From the NCBI RefSeq assembly GCF_000410875.1, contig NZ_AROI01000003.1:186001-250000 (forward strand): a DNA stretch of 64,000 nt, read 5' to 3'. Shown here in pieces: positions 29,228 to 37,670 of this stretch (the stretch's first letter is position 1; each line of letters starts with the position of its first letter). The notes under the pieces are model-generated. The model saw only the letters and a list, made by a program, of their open reading frames with translations. It searched no databases and was not told where the DNA came from. Origin of the DNA: Halopseudomonas pelagia CL-AP6. Its GTDB lineage: Bacteria > Pseudomonadota > Gammaproteobacteria > Pseudomonadales > Pseudomonadaceae. The position numbers were made by a program, and so were the translations under genes.

Positions 29228-30418
29228 ATGGCTAAGAAGTCTCAGGCTCGCACCTGGTTTCTCGTTCACAGCTGGCTGGCATTACCGGTCTGGTTCTTTC
29301 TGCTGATCATCTGTGTGACCGGCACGCTGGCCACGGTCAGCCAGGAGATCATTTGGCTGGCCAATCCGGATGTGCGTGCCAACAAACCCTCTGACGAGGC
29401 CCAGCGTCTCACCCACGGGCAGATCATCGAAGCCATAGACCAGTCCGCGCCCGAGGTCATGGTGCGTTCAATCAGACGTCCGGATGAAGGGCACTTTGCC
29501 TTGAACGTCCAGGTTACCTACCCGGACGGTAGCTCGCCAACGCTGTACGTCAACCCCTACACGGGCGCTATTCAGGGCGTGAGCCCTCAGTTCGACTTCC
29601 GCCAATTTACCCGCGCCCTGCATGGCTGGTGGCTGGTGCCATTTACCAATGGGTTCAGCTGGGGCTGGTATCTGGTTTCCTTCATGGGGCTGCCGATGCT
29701 GGTCTCGTTGGTCACCGGCCTGGTGGTGTACAAACGCTTCTGGAAAGGTTTTCTCAAACCCAAACTACGTTTTAATCAAGGCTCGCGGATTTTCTGGGGC
29801 GATTTTCATCGCCTCTCCGGCATCTGGTCGATCTGGTTTATTGCCGTTATTTCGGTGACAGGCACCTGGTTTCTGGTGCAAGCAGTGCTGTTCGACAATC
29901 AAATTTCCATCTCCACCGAGGGCGTGCCCCCGGTCATTGCGCGCGATGTGGTGCCCCTGGCTGCGTCTGCCGATGCCGTGCCACGCATTGGTCTAGATCA
30001 GGCCGTGGCTATCGCCAGCGAGCGCATTCCCGGCCTGGATGTCAGTTCGGTCGCGCTGCCAAGCTATGCCTACGGACACATTTCCATCAGTGGGCGCGGT
30101 AATTACCCCTTGATGTTCCAGTCGGTAGAGATCAATCCCTACAACGGCGAGGTAGACGCCGTGCGCCTACTCAGTGATCGCAGTGGCTTGGAATTTGTGA
30201 CCGAGTCCATGCGGCCTTTGCATACCGGTGACTTTGGCGGTCTGTGGGTCAAGCTTATCTGGTTCGTATTTGGCCTGATCCTCAGCATGATGGTGCTCAG
30301 TGGCCTGCTGATCTGGAGCAAACGTACCGCCAAGGCCACTAGCGCCCTAATCCATAAGCGCAAACCGGCCCGAACGACCGCATCCCGACTTGAACAAACA
30401 CCGGTGAACCCGTCATGA
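29228..30418 (+). CDS. fpvG: PepSY-domain inner-membrane reductase, FpvG-like
   Basis: A 396-residue PepSY-associated membrane protein with four membrane segments (about 15-40, 140-165, 195-225 and 335-360) and two periplasmic PepSY-type regions. Conserved motifs are WFLVHSWLALPVW, LHGWWLVP, FHRLSGIWSIWF and LHTGDFGG. In P. aeruginosa, FpvG of the same gene order is the inner-membrane reductase that reduces Fe(III) in pyoverdine in the periplasm. The histidines in and around the membrane segments would suit haem or metal electron transfer. The ATG at 29228 is preferred; TTG at 29213 is possible. It overlaps fpvH by ATGA and is preceded by the Fur box. Confidence 0.85.
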   Translation: MAKKSQARTWFLVHSWLALPVWFFLLIICVTGTLATVSQEIIWLANPDVRANKPSDEAQRLTHGQIIEAIDQSAPEVMVRSIRRPDEGHFALNVQVTYPDGSSPTLYVNPYTGAIQGVSPQFDFRQFTRALHGWWLVPFTNGFSWGWYLVSFMGLPMLVSLVTGLVVYKRFWKGFLKPKLRFNQGSRIFWGDFHRLSGIWSIWFIAVISVTGTWFLVQAVLFDNQISISTEGVPPVIARDVVPLAASADAVPRIGLDQAVAIASERIPGLDVSSVALPSYAYGHISISGRGNYPLMFQSVEINPYNGEVDAVRLLSDRSGLEFVTESMRPLHTGDFGGLWVKLIWFVFGLILSMMVLSGLLIWSKRTAKATSALIHKRKPARTTASRLEQTPVNPS

Positions 30419-30960
30419 GCAAAGCCCTTCCCTCTTCTCAGCCCTCGACGCTGGGCGGCTTTTGGCGCCGGTGGCGGTTTCATATCAACATACTGCTGGT
30501 GCTGATACCGCTGGGCTTCATGCCCAAATACTTTCAGGACGTCGCCCTGTTCCGTGGCGAGCGTGGACTGGGGGAACGGGAAATTGGTGAGGTCCAGGTA
30601 GGGCCCTGGAGTGTGCGCCTGGCGGAGTTCCGCGCCCAACCCCCGCATCTTGAAGGCCCTTCCGGCTACATGAAGGTGTTCAACGCAGCCCTGTGCCAGA
30701 GCTGCATAAATCAGGTCAAAGCGACCTACCTGCGGGTCGGCAAACCGCGCAGTCTGCGCGCGGCTGGCGCGCTGTTCTTTGGCAGCCCTTACCGCATGGG
30801 CACCAATCTACCCATAGCCGCCAACACCCAACCCGATGCGCAACTGTGGATCACCATGGAGGGTTGGGACGGCAGCGTTCATCAGGCCCCAGTTGCCCTG
30901 GCTACAGCATCGCCATCAACCCTGGCCTGGCTCGAAAAACAAGGAAACCCAACCCGATGA
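30415..30960 (+). CDS. fpvH: FpvH-like inner-membrane protein
   Basis: A 181-residue protein with one membrane segment (about 22-42, HINILLVLIPLGFMP) and a periplasmic domain. A CQSC motif near residue 98 (ALCQSCINQVKATYLRVG) could bind metal or act in redox chemistry. By position (second gene after the PepSY reductase in a Fur-box operon) and by protein plan it corresponds to P. aeruginosa FpvH, which aids iron release from pyoverdine. The assignment rests on synteny more than on sequence recall. Both ends overlap neighbours by ATGA. Confidence 0.72.
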   Translation: MSKALPSSQPSTLGGFWRRWRFHINILLVLIPLGFMPKYFQDVALFRGERGLGEREIGEVQVGPWSVRLAEFRAQPPHLEGPSGYMKVFNAALCQSCINQVKATYLRVGKPRSLRAAGALFFGSPYRMGTNLPIAANTQPDAQLWITMEGWDGSVHQAPVALATASPSTLAWLEKQGNPTR

Positions 30961-31277
30961 AAACATCTGCACAACGATTGATCATGCTGCTCGGCATGGC
31001 CTTGTCACCCTGGGCGCTGGCACACAATCCAATCTGCCAGTGCGAGCCCGGCACCGGGGATGAGATCGTCTGCACCGGCGGATTCTCTGATGGCAGCGGC
31101 GCACCCGGGGTGACTCTGGATGTGATCAGCTACGACGAAGAAGTATTGATACCCGGCAAGCTCGAAGATGACTCGCGGTTCAGCTTCAAGCGGCCGGACG
31201 GCGAGTTCTACATTCTGTTCGACGCCGGCCCCGGTCACGTGGTCGAAGTCGACCACACGGATATCTCCGGCCTATGA
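30957..31277 (+). CDS. fpvJ: FpvJ-like periplasmic protein
   Basis: A 106-residue exported protein with a signal peptide (MKTSAQRLIMLLGMALSPWALA) and a small beta-rich mature part of about 84 residues. The start of the mature protein, HNPICQCEPG, has a His and a Cys pair, with another Cys at IVCTGG, which suggests metal handling. Its place between fpvH and fpvK-like genes matches P. aeruginosa FpvJ, a periplasmic partner in ferripyoverdine processing. The start overlaps the previous stop (ATGA). The function in this organism is an inference. Confidence 0.72.
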   Translation: MKTSAQRLIMLLGMALSPWALAHNPICQCEPGTGDEIVCTGGFSDGSGAPGVTLDVISYDEEVLIPGKLEDDSRFSFKRPDGEFYILFDAGPGHVVEVDHTDISGL

Positions 31278-31840
31278 CCGCTCAGGTTATACGCCCCGCC
31301 GGCGCCGGGCATGAAACGCTGTGGGTATTACTGCTATGCCTGTTGATTCTGCTTGGGGCCAGCGGCGTGGTGCTCTCGCATGCCAAGGCCGATATCGAGC
31401 GTGATATTGCCAGTTATCAACTCGATGCGCGGATGGATCTGACCGCAGCCGAACAGGGCGTGCATACCGACCTGGGTGTCGCCTTTGAGGAAATGCAGTG
31501 GTATCTGACAGAGCAAGGTCAGCTACCCAGCCCAGCGGAAATGGCTACAGAGGGCTTCCCTCCGTTTATCGATGATGCCAGCGCCAGCAACCGCGGCGGT
31601 CACCAATGGCATCGCCTGCAACTCGGCTCCGAGATTTTCTATCTGGGCCAAAGCCGGGCGCATGACATCGCCGGGACGTTTCTACTCTGGCCGCAGGCCA
31701 GCGAAGCAGAAATCTGGCTGACCCGCGACAGCGACATCAACCTGCCCACCACGCTAACGACCGACCAACTGATCGCCGCCGGCTGGCGGCAAGTCGTCGC
31801 CCATTTCGATGCTGGCGTCACTCGCCAGCATCGCCACTGA
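31274..31840 (+). CDS. fpvK: FpvK-like inner-membrane protein (DUF6162)
   Basis: A 188-residue protein with one N-terminal membrane segment (about 16-36, LWVLLLCLLILLGASGVVL) and a periplasmic domain with no cysteines. Position and size match FpvK of the P. aeruginosa operon; I believe it belongs to DUF6162, with moderate certainty. Its C-terminus ends in HFDAGVTRQHRH. It is translationally coupled to fpvJ by ATGA and lies 16 nt before the binding-protein gene. Confidence 0.72.
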   Translation: MTAQVIRPAGAGHETLWVLLLCLLILLGASGVVLSHAKADIERDIASYQLDARMDLTAAEQGVHTDLGVAFEEMQWYLTEQGQLPSPAEMATEGFPPFIDDASASNRGGHQWHRLQLGSEIFYLGQSRAHDIAGTFLLWPQASEAEIWLTRDSDINLPTTLTTDQLIAAGWRQVVAHFDAGVTRQHRH

Positions 31841-31856
31841 CCTGGACACCCCTATC

Positions 31857-32786
31857 ATGCCTTTTTCGCTAACCTTACGTCGGCTGCTAATCTGCATATT
31901 CGTCGTACTGGGCACCAGCAGCCTCTCCTCTTTCGCCCAGGCTGCCGATGAACAACGATTGAGAATAGGGATAACGCTGCACCCCTATTACAGTTTCGTC
32001 AGCCATATTGTCGGCGATCTGGCCGAGGTAATACCGCTGATTCCGGCCGGCTTCAATCCGCACGCTTACGAGCCGCGCGCCGAGGATATTAAGCGCATTG
32101 GTGAGCTCGACGTGATCGTACTCAACGGCGTAGGTCACGACGACTTTGCCGACCGCATGATCGCCGCCAGCGAAAAACCAAAGATTGCGCTGATCGAAGC
32201 CAACGCCAATGTGCCCTTGCTCTCGGCCACCGGCATGGCAGCCCGTGGTGCCGGCAAGGTGGTCAACCCGCATACCTTCCTGTCAATCAGCGCCTCCATT
32301 ACCCAGATCAACACCATTGCCCGCGAGCTGGGCAAACTCGACCCGGCCAATGCCAAAGCTTACAGCCAGAACGCCCGCGCCTACGGCAAACAGCTGCGTA
32401 CCTTGCGCGCCGAGGCGCTGACCAAGCTCAGTCAGAGCCCGGGTGCCGAATTGCGTGTGGCCACCATTCACGGCGCCTACGACTACCTGTTGCGTGAGTT
32501 CGGCCTGGAGGTCACTGCGGTAGTCGAGCCGGCCCATGGCATAGAACCGAGTCCCAGCCAGTTGAAAAAGACCATCGATCAACTGGCTGACCTGAACGTA
32601 CAGGTGATTTTTTCGGAAATGGACTTTCCCTCAAGCTATGTCGACACCATTCAGCGCGAGTCCGGCGTCAAGCTCTACGCGCTCACGCATATTTCTTATG
32701 GTGAATACGAGACCGGGAAGTACGAGGAGGAAATGGCCAGAAACCTGGACACCGTGGTACGTGCCATCCAGGACAATAATCCATGA
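31857..32786 (+). CDS. fpvC: Metal ABC transporter substrate-binding protein, FpvC-like
   Basis: A 309-residue periplasmic binding protein of cluster A-I (ZnuA/MntC type). A signal peptide covers about 1-31 (ending SSFAQA). The expected ligands are seen: His in FNPHAYEP, His in NPHTFLS, His in TIHGAYDYL and Asp/Glu in FSEMDFPSS. In P. aeruginosa FpvC acts after iron is reduced in ferripyoverdine, probably taking Fe2+ and delivering it to FpvDE. A zinc or manganese substrate would be the alternative, but the Fur box and gene neighbours favour iron. The ATG at 31857 is chosen to give the signal peptide. Confidence 0.85.
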   Translation: MPFSLTLRRLLICIFVVLGTSSLSSFAQAADEQRLRIGITLHPYYSFVSHIVGDLAEVIPLIPAGFNPHAYEPRAEDIKRIGELDVIVLNGVGHDDFADRMIAASEKPKIALIEANANVPLLSATGMAARGAGKVVNPHTFLSISASITQINTIARELGKLDPANAKAYSQNARAYGKQLRTLRAEALTKLSQSPGAELRVATIHGAYDYLLREFGLEVTAVVEPAHGIEPSPSQLKKTIDQLADLNVQVIFSEMDFPSSYVDTIQRESGVKLYALTHISYGEYETGKYEEEMARNLDTVVRAIQDNNP

Positions 32787-33553
32787 CCGCGCGCGCGCCC
32801 CTGCCCGTCAGCGCCACGCCCTCCGCTATGTGCGGCCCGGCTATCCACTTTAATGCAGTAGACCTTAACCTCGGACGCACGCGCATTCTCGAACAGGTCA
32901 GCTTTCAGGTCGCCGCCGGCAGCATTCATGCCCTGGTCGGGCCCAACGGCGGCGGCAAGAGCTCGCTGATCAAGACGCTACTGGGCCAGATGCCGCACCG
33001 GGGTGAGCTCAGCCTGCACTGGCCGGCCAACCCCAGCATCATTGGCTATGTGCCCCAGGCCATGGAATTTGACCGCGGCCTGCCGATGACCGTGGACGAT
33101 TTCATGGCCGCCATGTGTCAACGCAAGCCCGCCTTTATGGGTCTGTCGGTCAAGCGTAAAGCCGCTATCGATCAGGCCCTGAGCCGCGTGGGCTTGCTCG
33201 ATAAACGCAAGCGCCGCATGGGTGCGCTGTCCGGCGGCGAGCGCCAGCGGGTGCTGCTGGCCCAGGGCCTGGTACCTGAAGCGCAATTGCTGGTGCTCGA
33301 CGAACCCATGTCAGCACTGGATGAGCCTGGCGTTCAAGTGTTTGAACAGTTATTGGCCGACTGGCGCCGCGCGGGCACCACCGTGCTCTGGGTGGAGCAT
33401 GACCTGCAGGCCGTCAGCCGCCTGGCCGACCGCGTCACCGGCTTGAGCCGCAGCGTGCTGTTCGACGGTGACCCGCAACAATTGCTCAACCCTGACTGCG
33501 TGCTCAGGTTGTTTTCCAGCCATCCGGCGCGCTCTGCGGAGGCTCAACCATGA
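32783..33553 (+). CDS. fpvD: Metal ABC transporter ATP-binding protein, FpvD-like
   Basis: A 256-residue ABC ATPase with Walker A GPNGGGKSS (near residue 54), Q-loop PQAMEFDR, signature LSGGERQRVLLAQ, Walker B LLVLDEPMSALD and the H-loop VEHDL. It would energise the FpvE permease, importing metal from the FpvC/FpvF binding proteins. The N-terminal 20 residues precede the usual start of such ATPases. It overlaps fpvC and fpvE by ATGA at each end. Confidence 0.88.
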   Translation: MTARAPLPVSATPSAMCGPAIHFNAVDLNLGRTRILEQVSFQVAAGSIHALVGPNGGGKSSLIKTLLGQMPHRGELSLHWPANPSIIGYVPQAMEFDRGLPMTVDDFMAAMCQRKPAFMGLSVKRKAAIDQALSRVGLLDKRKRRMGALSGGERQRVLLAQGLVPEAQLLVLDEPMSALDEPGVQVFEQLLADWRRAGTTVLWVEHDLQAVSRLADRVTGLSRSVLFDGDPQQLLNPDCVLRLFSSHPARSAEAQP

Positions 33554-34449
33554 GTTTCGACGCTGTGCGTCAGATGATCCAGGCCTGGAGCAGCGCGGGG
33601 TATTTGCCCGAAGCCCTCGCCTACGGTTTCATTGTCAACGCGCTGCTCGCCGGCCTGTTGATCGGCCCCGTACTGGGCGGCCTGGGCACGCTGGTGGTGG
33701 TCAAACGTTTTGCCTTCTTTTCCGAGGCGGTGGGTCATGCCGCGCTCACCGGTGTGGCTATCGGCATCCTGCTCGGCGAACCCTATACCAGCCCGTACGG
33801 CAGTTTATTTGGCTACTGCCTGTTGTTCGGTATTCTGCTCAACTATTTACGCAATCGTACCGGGCTGGCCCCGGACACTCTGATTGGCGTGTTTCTGTCA
33901 GTGTCCCTGGCCGTGGGTGCCAGCTTGCTGTTGGTTCTAGCCGGACGCATCAATATTCATATTCTCGAAAACGTGCTGTTCGGTTCGGTGTTAACGGTCA
34001 ATGGCCAGGACCTGGCCGTGCTCGCCGCAGTTTCGTTGCTGGTGGTGGGCTTGGCTTTGCCGCTGTACAACCAGATCATGCTCGCTAGTTTCAACCCCCA
34101 ACTGGCCAGTGTGCGGGGCATTCGCGTGCGTGTGCTGGATTACCTGTTCGTCATTCTGGTGTCACTGGTGACGGTTGCGGCGGTCAAGGTCATTGGCGCG
34201 ATTCTGGTCGGCGCGTTGTTGGTGATCCCGGCCGCCGCTGCCCGGTTGTTGAGCCAATCCCTCAAAGGCTTTTTCTGGCTGTCCGTGCTGATCGCTACCT
34301 TCAGCACACTAACCGGTATTTACCTGCCCATAGCGCTGGATCTGCCGATTCCGTCCGGAGCGGCCATTATCATCACCGCCGGCATCATTTTCGCTTTCGC
34401 GGCTATCGCCCGCGGTACGCTGCCCAGTCTTAAAGGTAATATTGGATGA
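33550..34449 (+). CDS. fpvE: Metal ABC transporter permease, FpvE-like
   Basis: A 299-residue permease of the ABC-3 family (ZnuB/MntB type) with eight to nine membrane segments. FAFFSEAVGHAALTGVAIG near residue 57 is the conserved family signature, and the region around AVKVIGAILVGALLVIPAA is also typical. It forms the membrane channel for FpvD. Both ends overlap neighbours (ATGA), so the import genes are translated as a block. Confidence 0.88.
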   Translation: MSFDAVRQMIQAWSSAGYLPEALAYGFIVNALLAGLLIGPVLGGLGTLVVVKRFAFFSEAVGHAALTGVAIGILLGEPYTSPYGSLFGYCLLFGILLNYLRNRTGLAPDTLIGVFLSVSLAVGASLLLVLAGRINIHILENVLFGSVLTVNGQDLAVLAAVSLLVVGLALPLYNQIMLASFNPQLASVRGIRVRVLDYLFVILVSLVTVAAVKVIGAILVGALLVIPAAAARLLSQSLKGFFWLSVLIATFSTLTGIYLPIALDLPIPSGAAIIITAGIIFAFAAIARGTLPSLKGNIG

Positions 34450-35369
34450 ACAAGTGCACTTTATATCGTACGGCTCTCGCTATGCTCGCCAGTGTCGCGC
34501 TCTGCGCCCCTGTGGCGGCGAATGACGCTATCGAGATCAAAGTCCTCGCCACTCTGCCGGTAACCTACGGTTTGGGGTCTATATTGCTAGAGGGTAGTGG
34601 CGTCGAACTAGTACGTGCGGCACCAGACAGTCTGCCAGCCAGCCGCCAACCCTCGTATTTTTCCGGCCGCGGCGCAAAGAGTCTGGACGCCGCGGCCGGT
34701 GAAGCGGATGCCGTTATTACCCTGCGCTCACTCTGGGCGGAAGATCCGCTGTATCCGCTGGCGCGGCGCAGCAATATCCGCATTGTCGAGATTGACGCTG
34801 CTCGCCCCGTGGACGGAGCCCTGCCGGGCATCGCACTGCAACCTGAAGTCACCGATCAGCTCGCCAGCCAGCCCTGGCTAAGCATCAATAATCTCGGGCG
34901 CATGGCCGATGTCATGGCCGCCGACCTATCCCGCCTGGTACCGGCAGATCAGTCGCAGATCGACAGTAACCTGGCGACGCTCAAACGTCGTCTGCTGCAG
35001 CTGAGTGCGGAAAGCGAAAGCCGATTAGCGCAGTTGGATAACATTACCGTCGTCAGCCTGACCACGGACGCGGCCTATCTGCTCAGCGGTCTGAATATGG
35101 ACGTAGTGCAGGTTGCAACACCCGAAGACGGCAGCTGGACCTCAGAGCAACTGGCTGAACTCAGCGCTGAATTAAGTAGCTACGATGTGGTTGGGGTGGT
35201 GCTTGATCGCGAGCCCGACGTGGCACTCGGCGCAGCCATTGCGGCTGGCGGCAGCCAAGTGATTATTTTGCCTGAGACCGAGGGTAATCCGATCGAGGTG
35301 CTAGGCGCAGCCATCGACCAGCTGATCAATGCACTGGCCGAAAACACCGATGCCGCTGGAAACCGCTAA
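34446..35369 (+). CDS. fpvF: Second binding protein of the metal ABC system, FpvF-like
   Basis: A 307-residue exported protein with a signal peptide (about 1-25, ending APVAA) and a ZnuA-like two-domain plan, seen in KVLATLPVTYGLGSIL and a long central helix. Strikingly, it contains no histidine at all, so the metal site of ZnuA-type proteins is absent. In P. aeruginosa FpvF is a second periplasmic protein reported to interact with FpvC and with pyoverdine, so recognition of siderophore rather than free metal is plausible. It is the last gene of the operon, with 15 nt to the convergent MFS gene. Confidence 0.8.
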   Translation: MNKCTLYRTALAMLASVALCAPVAANDAIEIKVLATLPVTYGLGSILLEGSGVELVRAAPDSLPASRQPSYFSGRGAKSLDAAAGEADAVITLRSLWAEDPLYPLARRSNIRIVEIDAARPVDGALPGIALQPEVTDQLASQPWLSINNLGRMADVMAADLSRLVPADQSQIDSNLATLKRRLLQLSAESESRLAQLDNITVVSLTTDAAYLLSGLNMDVVQVATPEDGSWTSEQLAELSAELSSYDVVGVVLDREPDVALGAAIAAGGSQVIILPETEGNPIEVLGAAIDQLINALAENTDAAGNR

Positions 35370-35384
35370 GCTCGCAAGTTCCGC

Positions 35385-36719
35385 TCAGGCTGCCTCGTCC
35401 TGCCACTGCTCTGCCGCCAATGCGCCCCGGGCTTCGCGCATTGGCAATACGCACAGGATCGCCAGCACAAACAGCAGCAGGCAAAACACGATGGCATCAG
35501 CCAGACCGAAGCCCCACTGAATGATGCCCAGGCCGAAAATGCCGAACACCGCTGCCAGTTTCGAAGCCATGCCCCATAGACCGAAGAACTCTGCCGCCTT
35601 GCCCTTGGGCGTGAGCACGCCGACCAGAGCGCGGGTCGCCGACTGTGACGAGCCCAGACTGGCCCCCGCCAACACCCCGGCAATCAGGAACACATACTGC
35701 GCCTCCCAGCTAACGCCGAACCAGTTAGCGATCAGCACGGTGAGCGTCGGTGTCTGCCAGATGGCCATGATCGCCACCAACCAGAGCGCCAATGTAATCA
35801 GATAGGTCGTGCGGGCACCAATATGACTCTGTAACCAGCCAAAACCGACCGCGCCCAGGGCCGCAGTAACCTGCACGATAATGAACATGTAGACCCGCAC
35901 ATCCTCATCCCAGCCGATCACCTGTGCACCGTAGATGAAAGAGAAGGCGATGATGATATAGACACCAGCCATAGCGAAGAACACCGATATCAACAGGTAG
36001 CGCAGATCGCGGAAATATTGGACCTCGCGCCAGGTCGTTAGCACGCGGCGCACGCCAATGCGCAGCAGATTTTCGCCGGTGGGCGCCGGGTGTGGCTTAC
36101 CGCGCTCCTGCAACCAGGTGAAGGTCGGAATCGCGGCAACCAGAAAGAACGCCGCGGCAAAGGGGCCGACCCAGCGCACGGTATCGTAATTATCCGCGGA
36201 TACTTCACCGAGAAACAGCAAGGCGAAGATCGCTGCCACCAGGCCACCAATATAGCCCAACCCCCAGCCCAGCCCGGAAATCCAGCCAAGCGCCTTGCGC
36301 GGCCCCAGATCCGGCAGAAAGCTGGCGATAAAGCCCTCGCCTATCGAATAGGCAAAATTCGACAGGATGATCAGCAGCACGGCGAGGGTCAGCCAACCCG
36401 GCTCAATGACATATAACAGCGCAGTGGTAATGACCGTAAGCAGATAGCTGGCAAACAGAAAGCGTTTGCGGCTGCCGGTGTAATCCATGATCGCGCCGCA
36501 CAATGGATTGGCCACCACCACCAGCAAGTAGCTGACCGCCAGTGCCAGACTCCAGAGCAGATTGCCCAAGCGATAATCCGGCGCATCGCCGACGATAACC
36601 CGGGTAAATAGATCACCGTAGATCACGGTAATTATCAGCAGTGTATAGCCCTGATTGGCGAAATCGAACATAGCCCAACCAAAGATCTCGCGTTTGGGGG
36701 CCATCGGCGTCTCAGTCAT
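35385..36719 (-). CDS. UMF1-family MFS transporter
   Basis: A 444-residue major facilitator with about 12 membrane segments. The opening EIFGWAMFDFANQGYTLLI is the signature of the UMF1 (Atg22-like) family, and FAYSIGEGFIASFLPDL and GLGWGLGYIGGL follow it. Fungal Atg22 exports amino acids from the vacuole; bacterial substrates are unknown. Its start codon overlaps the end of the class D beta-lactamase gene by 8 nt, so the two are translationally coupled. Export of a peptidoglycan or amino-acid compound is only a guess. Confidence 0.87.
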   Translation of the reverse strand: MTETPMAPKREIFGWAMFDFANQGYTLLIITVIYGDLFTRVIVGDAPDYRLGNLLWSLALAVSYLLVVVANPLCGAIMDYTGSRKRFLFASYLLTVITTALLYVIEPGWLTLAVLLIILSNFAYSIGEGFIASFLPDLGPRKALGWISGLGWGLGYIGGLVAAIFALLFLGEVSADNYDTVRWVGPFAAAFFLVAAIPTFTWLQERGKPHPAPTGENLLRIGVRRVLTTWREVQYFRDLRYLLISVFFAMAGVYIIIAFSFIYGAQVIGWDEDVRVYMFIIVQVTAALGAVGFGWLQSHIGARTTYLITLALWLVAIMAIWQTPTLTVLIANWFGVSWEAQYVFLIAGVLAGASLGSSQSATRALVGVLTPKGKAAEFFGLWGMASKLAAVFGIFGLGIIQWGFGLADAIVFCLLLFVLAILCVLPMREARGALAAEQWQDEAA

Positions 36720-37521
36720 TCACCTCTCCAGGCAAGGCTTGTATCGAGACCAATATCTCACGGGTAATGGCCTCTCGCTTGTACAGGTCATCCAGGCGGT
36801 TGGGGGTGTCGATATTCAGCGCGAAGAACACCGGTCCGGTGGGCCATTCGACCCAACCCACCCACCAGCCATGCCGTCCTTCCCAGCCGGTCTTGGCGCG
36901 CAGGATCCAATCGTGGCCGGCTTGATTGATCATGACGTCCTTGACCAGACGCTGGTCCTCGACCTCGAACGGCAACTGATTCCGATAAAGCTGCTGTAAG
37001 AAGACAATCTGTTCATAAGCGGAAATCGCCAGAGCACCGTCGATCCAGTAGGCACCCTCGTCGACACTGGGATCGGCGTTACCGTAATCGATACGCTCAA
37101 GATAGCTACGCGCCTGGCCCTCGCCCAGCTTGGCGGCAAACTGTTCATACACCCAGACCGCAGAGTGACGCATCGACGAGCGCAGATCCTGGTCCCGGTT
37201 GTGCGCGGTAAAACTGCGCTCCACACGGTCCCAGGGGAACAGATGAAACTCATCACGGATCAAGCCCGCGTCCAACGCGATCAACGCGTGCGCTATTTTG
37301 AAGGTTGATGCCGGTGAATAACGCCGCGCAGCGCGCTCAGGATCGACTACCCAGAGCTGACCCGAGCCCCGGCGCTGATCAGCCACCACGATGGTCCCCT
37401 GCGCAGCATAGCGCTCGAACAGCGCAGCCCAGTCAGCGCGCTGCTGAGCTGTTGTGTCTGCCTGAGCGAGAGGAACCAACAGGCAGCCCAACAACAGAGC
37501 TAGAAAAGCGTGCTTCACCAT
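36712..37521 (-). CDS. Class D beta-lactamase (OXA type)
   Basis: A 269-residue serine beta-lactamase. A signal peptide (about 1-22, ending PLAQA) is followed by the active-site STFK, the second motif SAV (SAVW), the class D YGN motif (in IDYGNAD) and KTG (in RAKTGWEGRHGWWVGW). All catalytic motifs are intact. The size and style resemble the chromosomal OXA-50-like enzymes of pseudomonads. It probably hydrolyses penicillins; spectrum cannot be judged. I chose the ATG at 37521 for its AGAGG ribosome site 7-8 nt upstream; an in-frame start at 37581 lacks one. It is the first gene of a two-gene unit with the UMF1 transporter. No integron or insertion sequence is near. Confidence 0.9.
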   Translation of the reverse strand: MVKHAFLALLLGCLLVPLAQADTTAQQRADWAALFERYAAQGTIVVADQRRGSGQLWVVDPERAARRYSPASTFKIAHALIALDAGLIRDEFHLFPWDRVERSFTAHNRDQDLRSSMRHSAVWVYEQFAAKLGEGQARSYLERIDYGNADPSVDEGAYWIDGALAISAYEQIVFLQQLYRNQLPFEVEDQRLVKDVMINQAGHDWILRAKTGWEGRHGWWVGWVEWPTGPVFFALNIDTPNRLDDLYKREAITREILVSIQALPGEVND

Positions 37522-37670
37522 CACCAACCTCTTATTCCGCGACTGCCTGGCAAGGGCATCTGCTATTGGTATCGCCCGCAATTAATGGACCACTAAAAAG
37601 TTACGTTTATAGCATCTTCAGCGCAGGACGTATGCCAATATGCAAGCCCGCCTACTGAGACCATAAACGC

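Noticed and set aside
36712-37521. Acquired resistance gene cassette
   Set aside because: No attC site, integrase, transposase or insertion sequence end was seen, and the composition matches neighbours.
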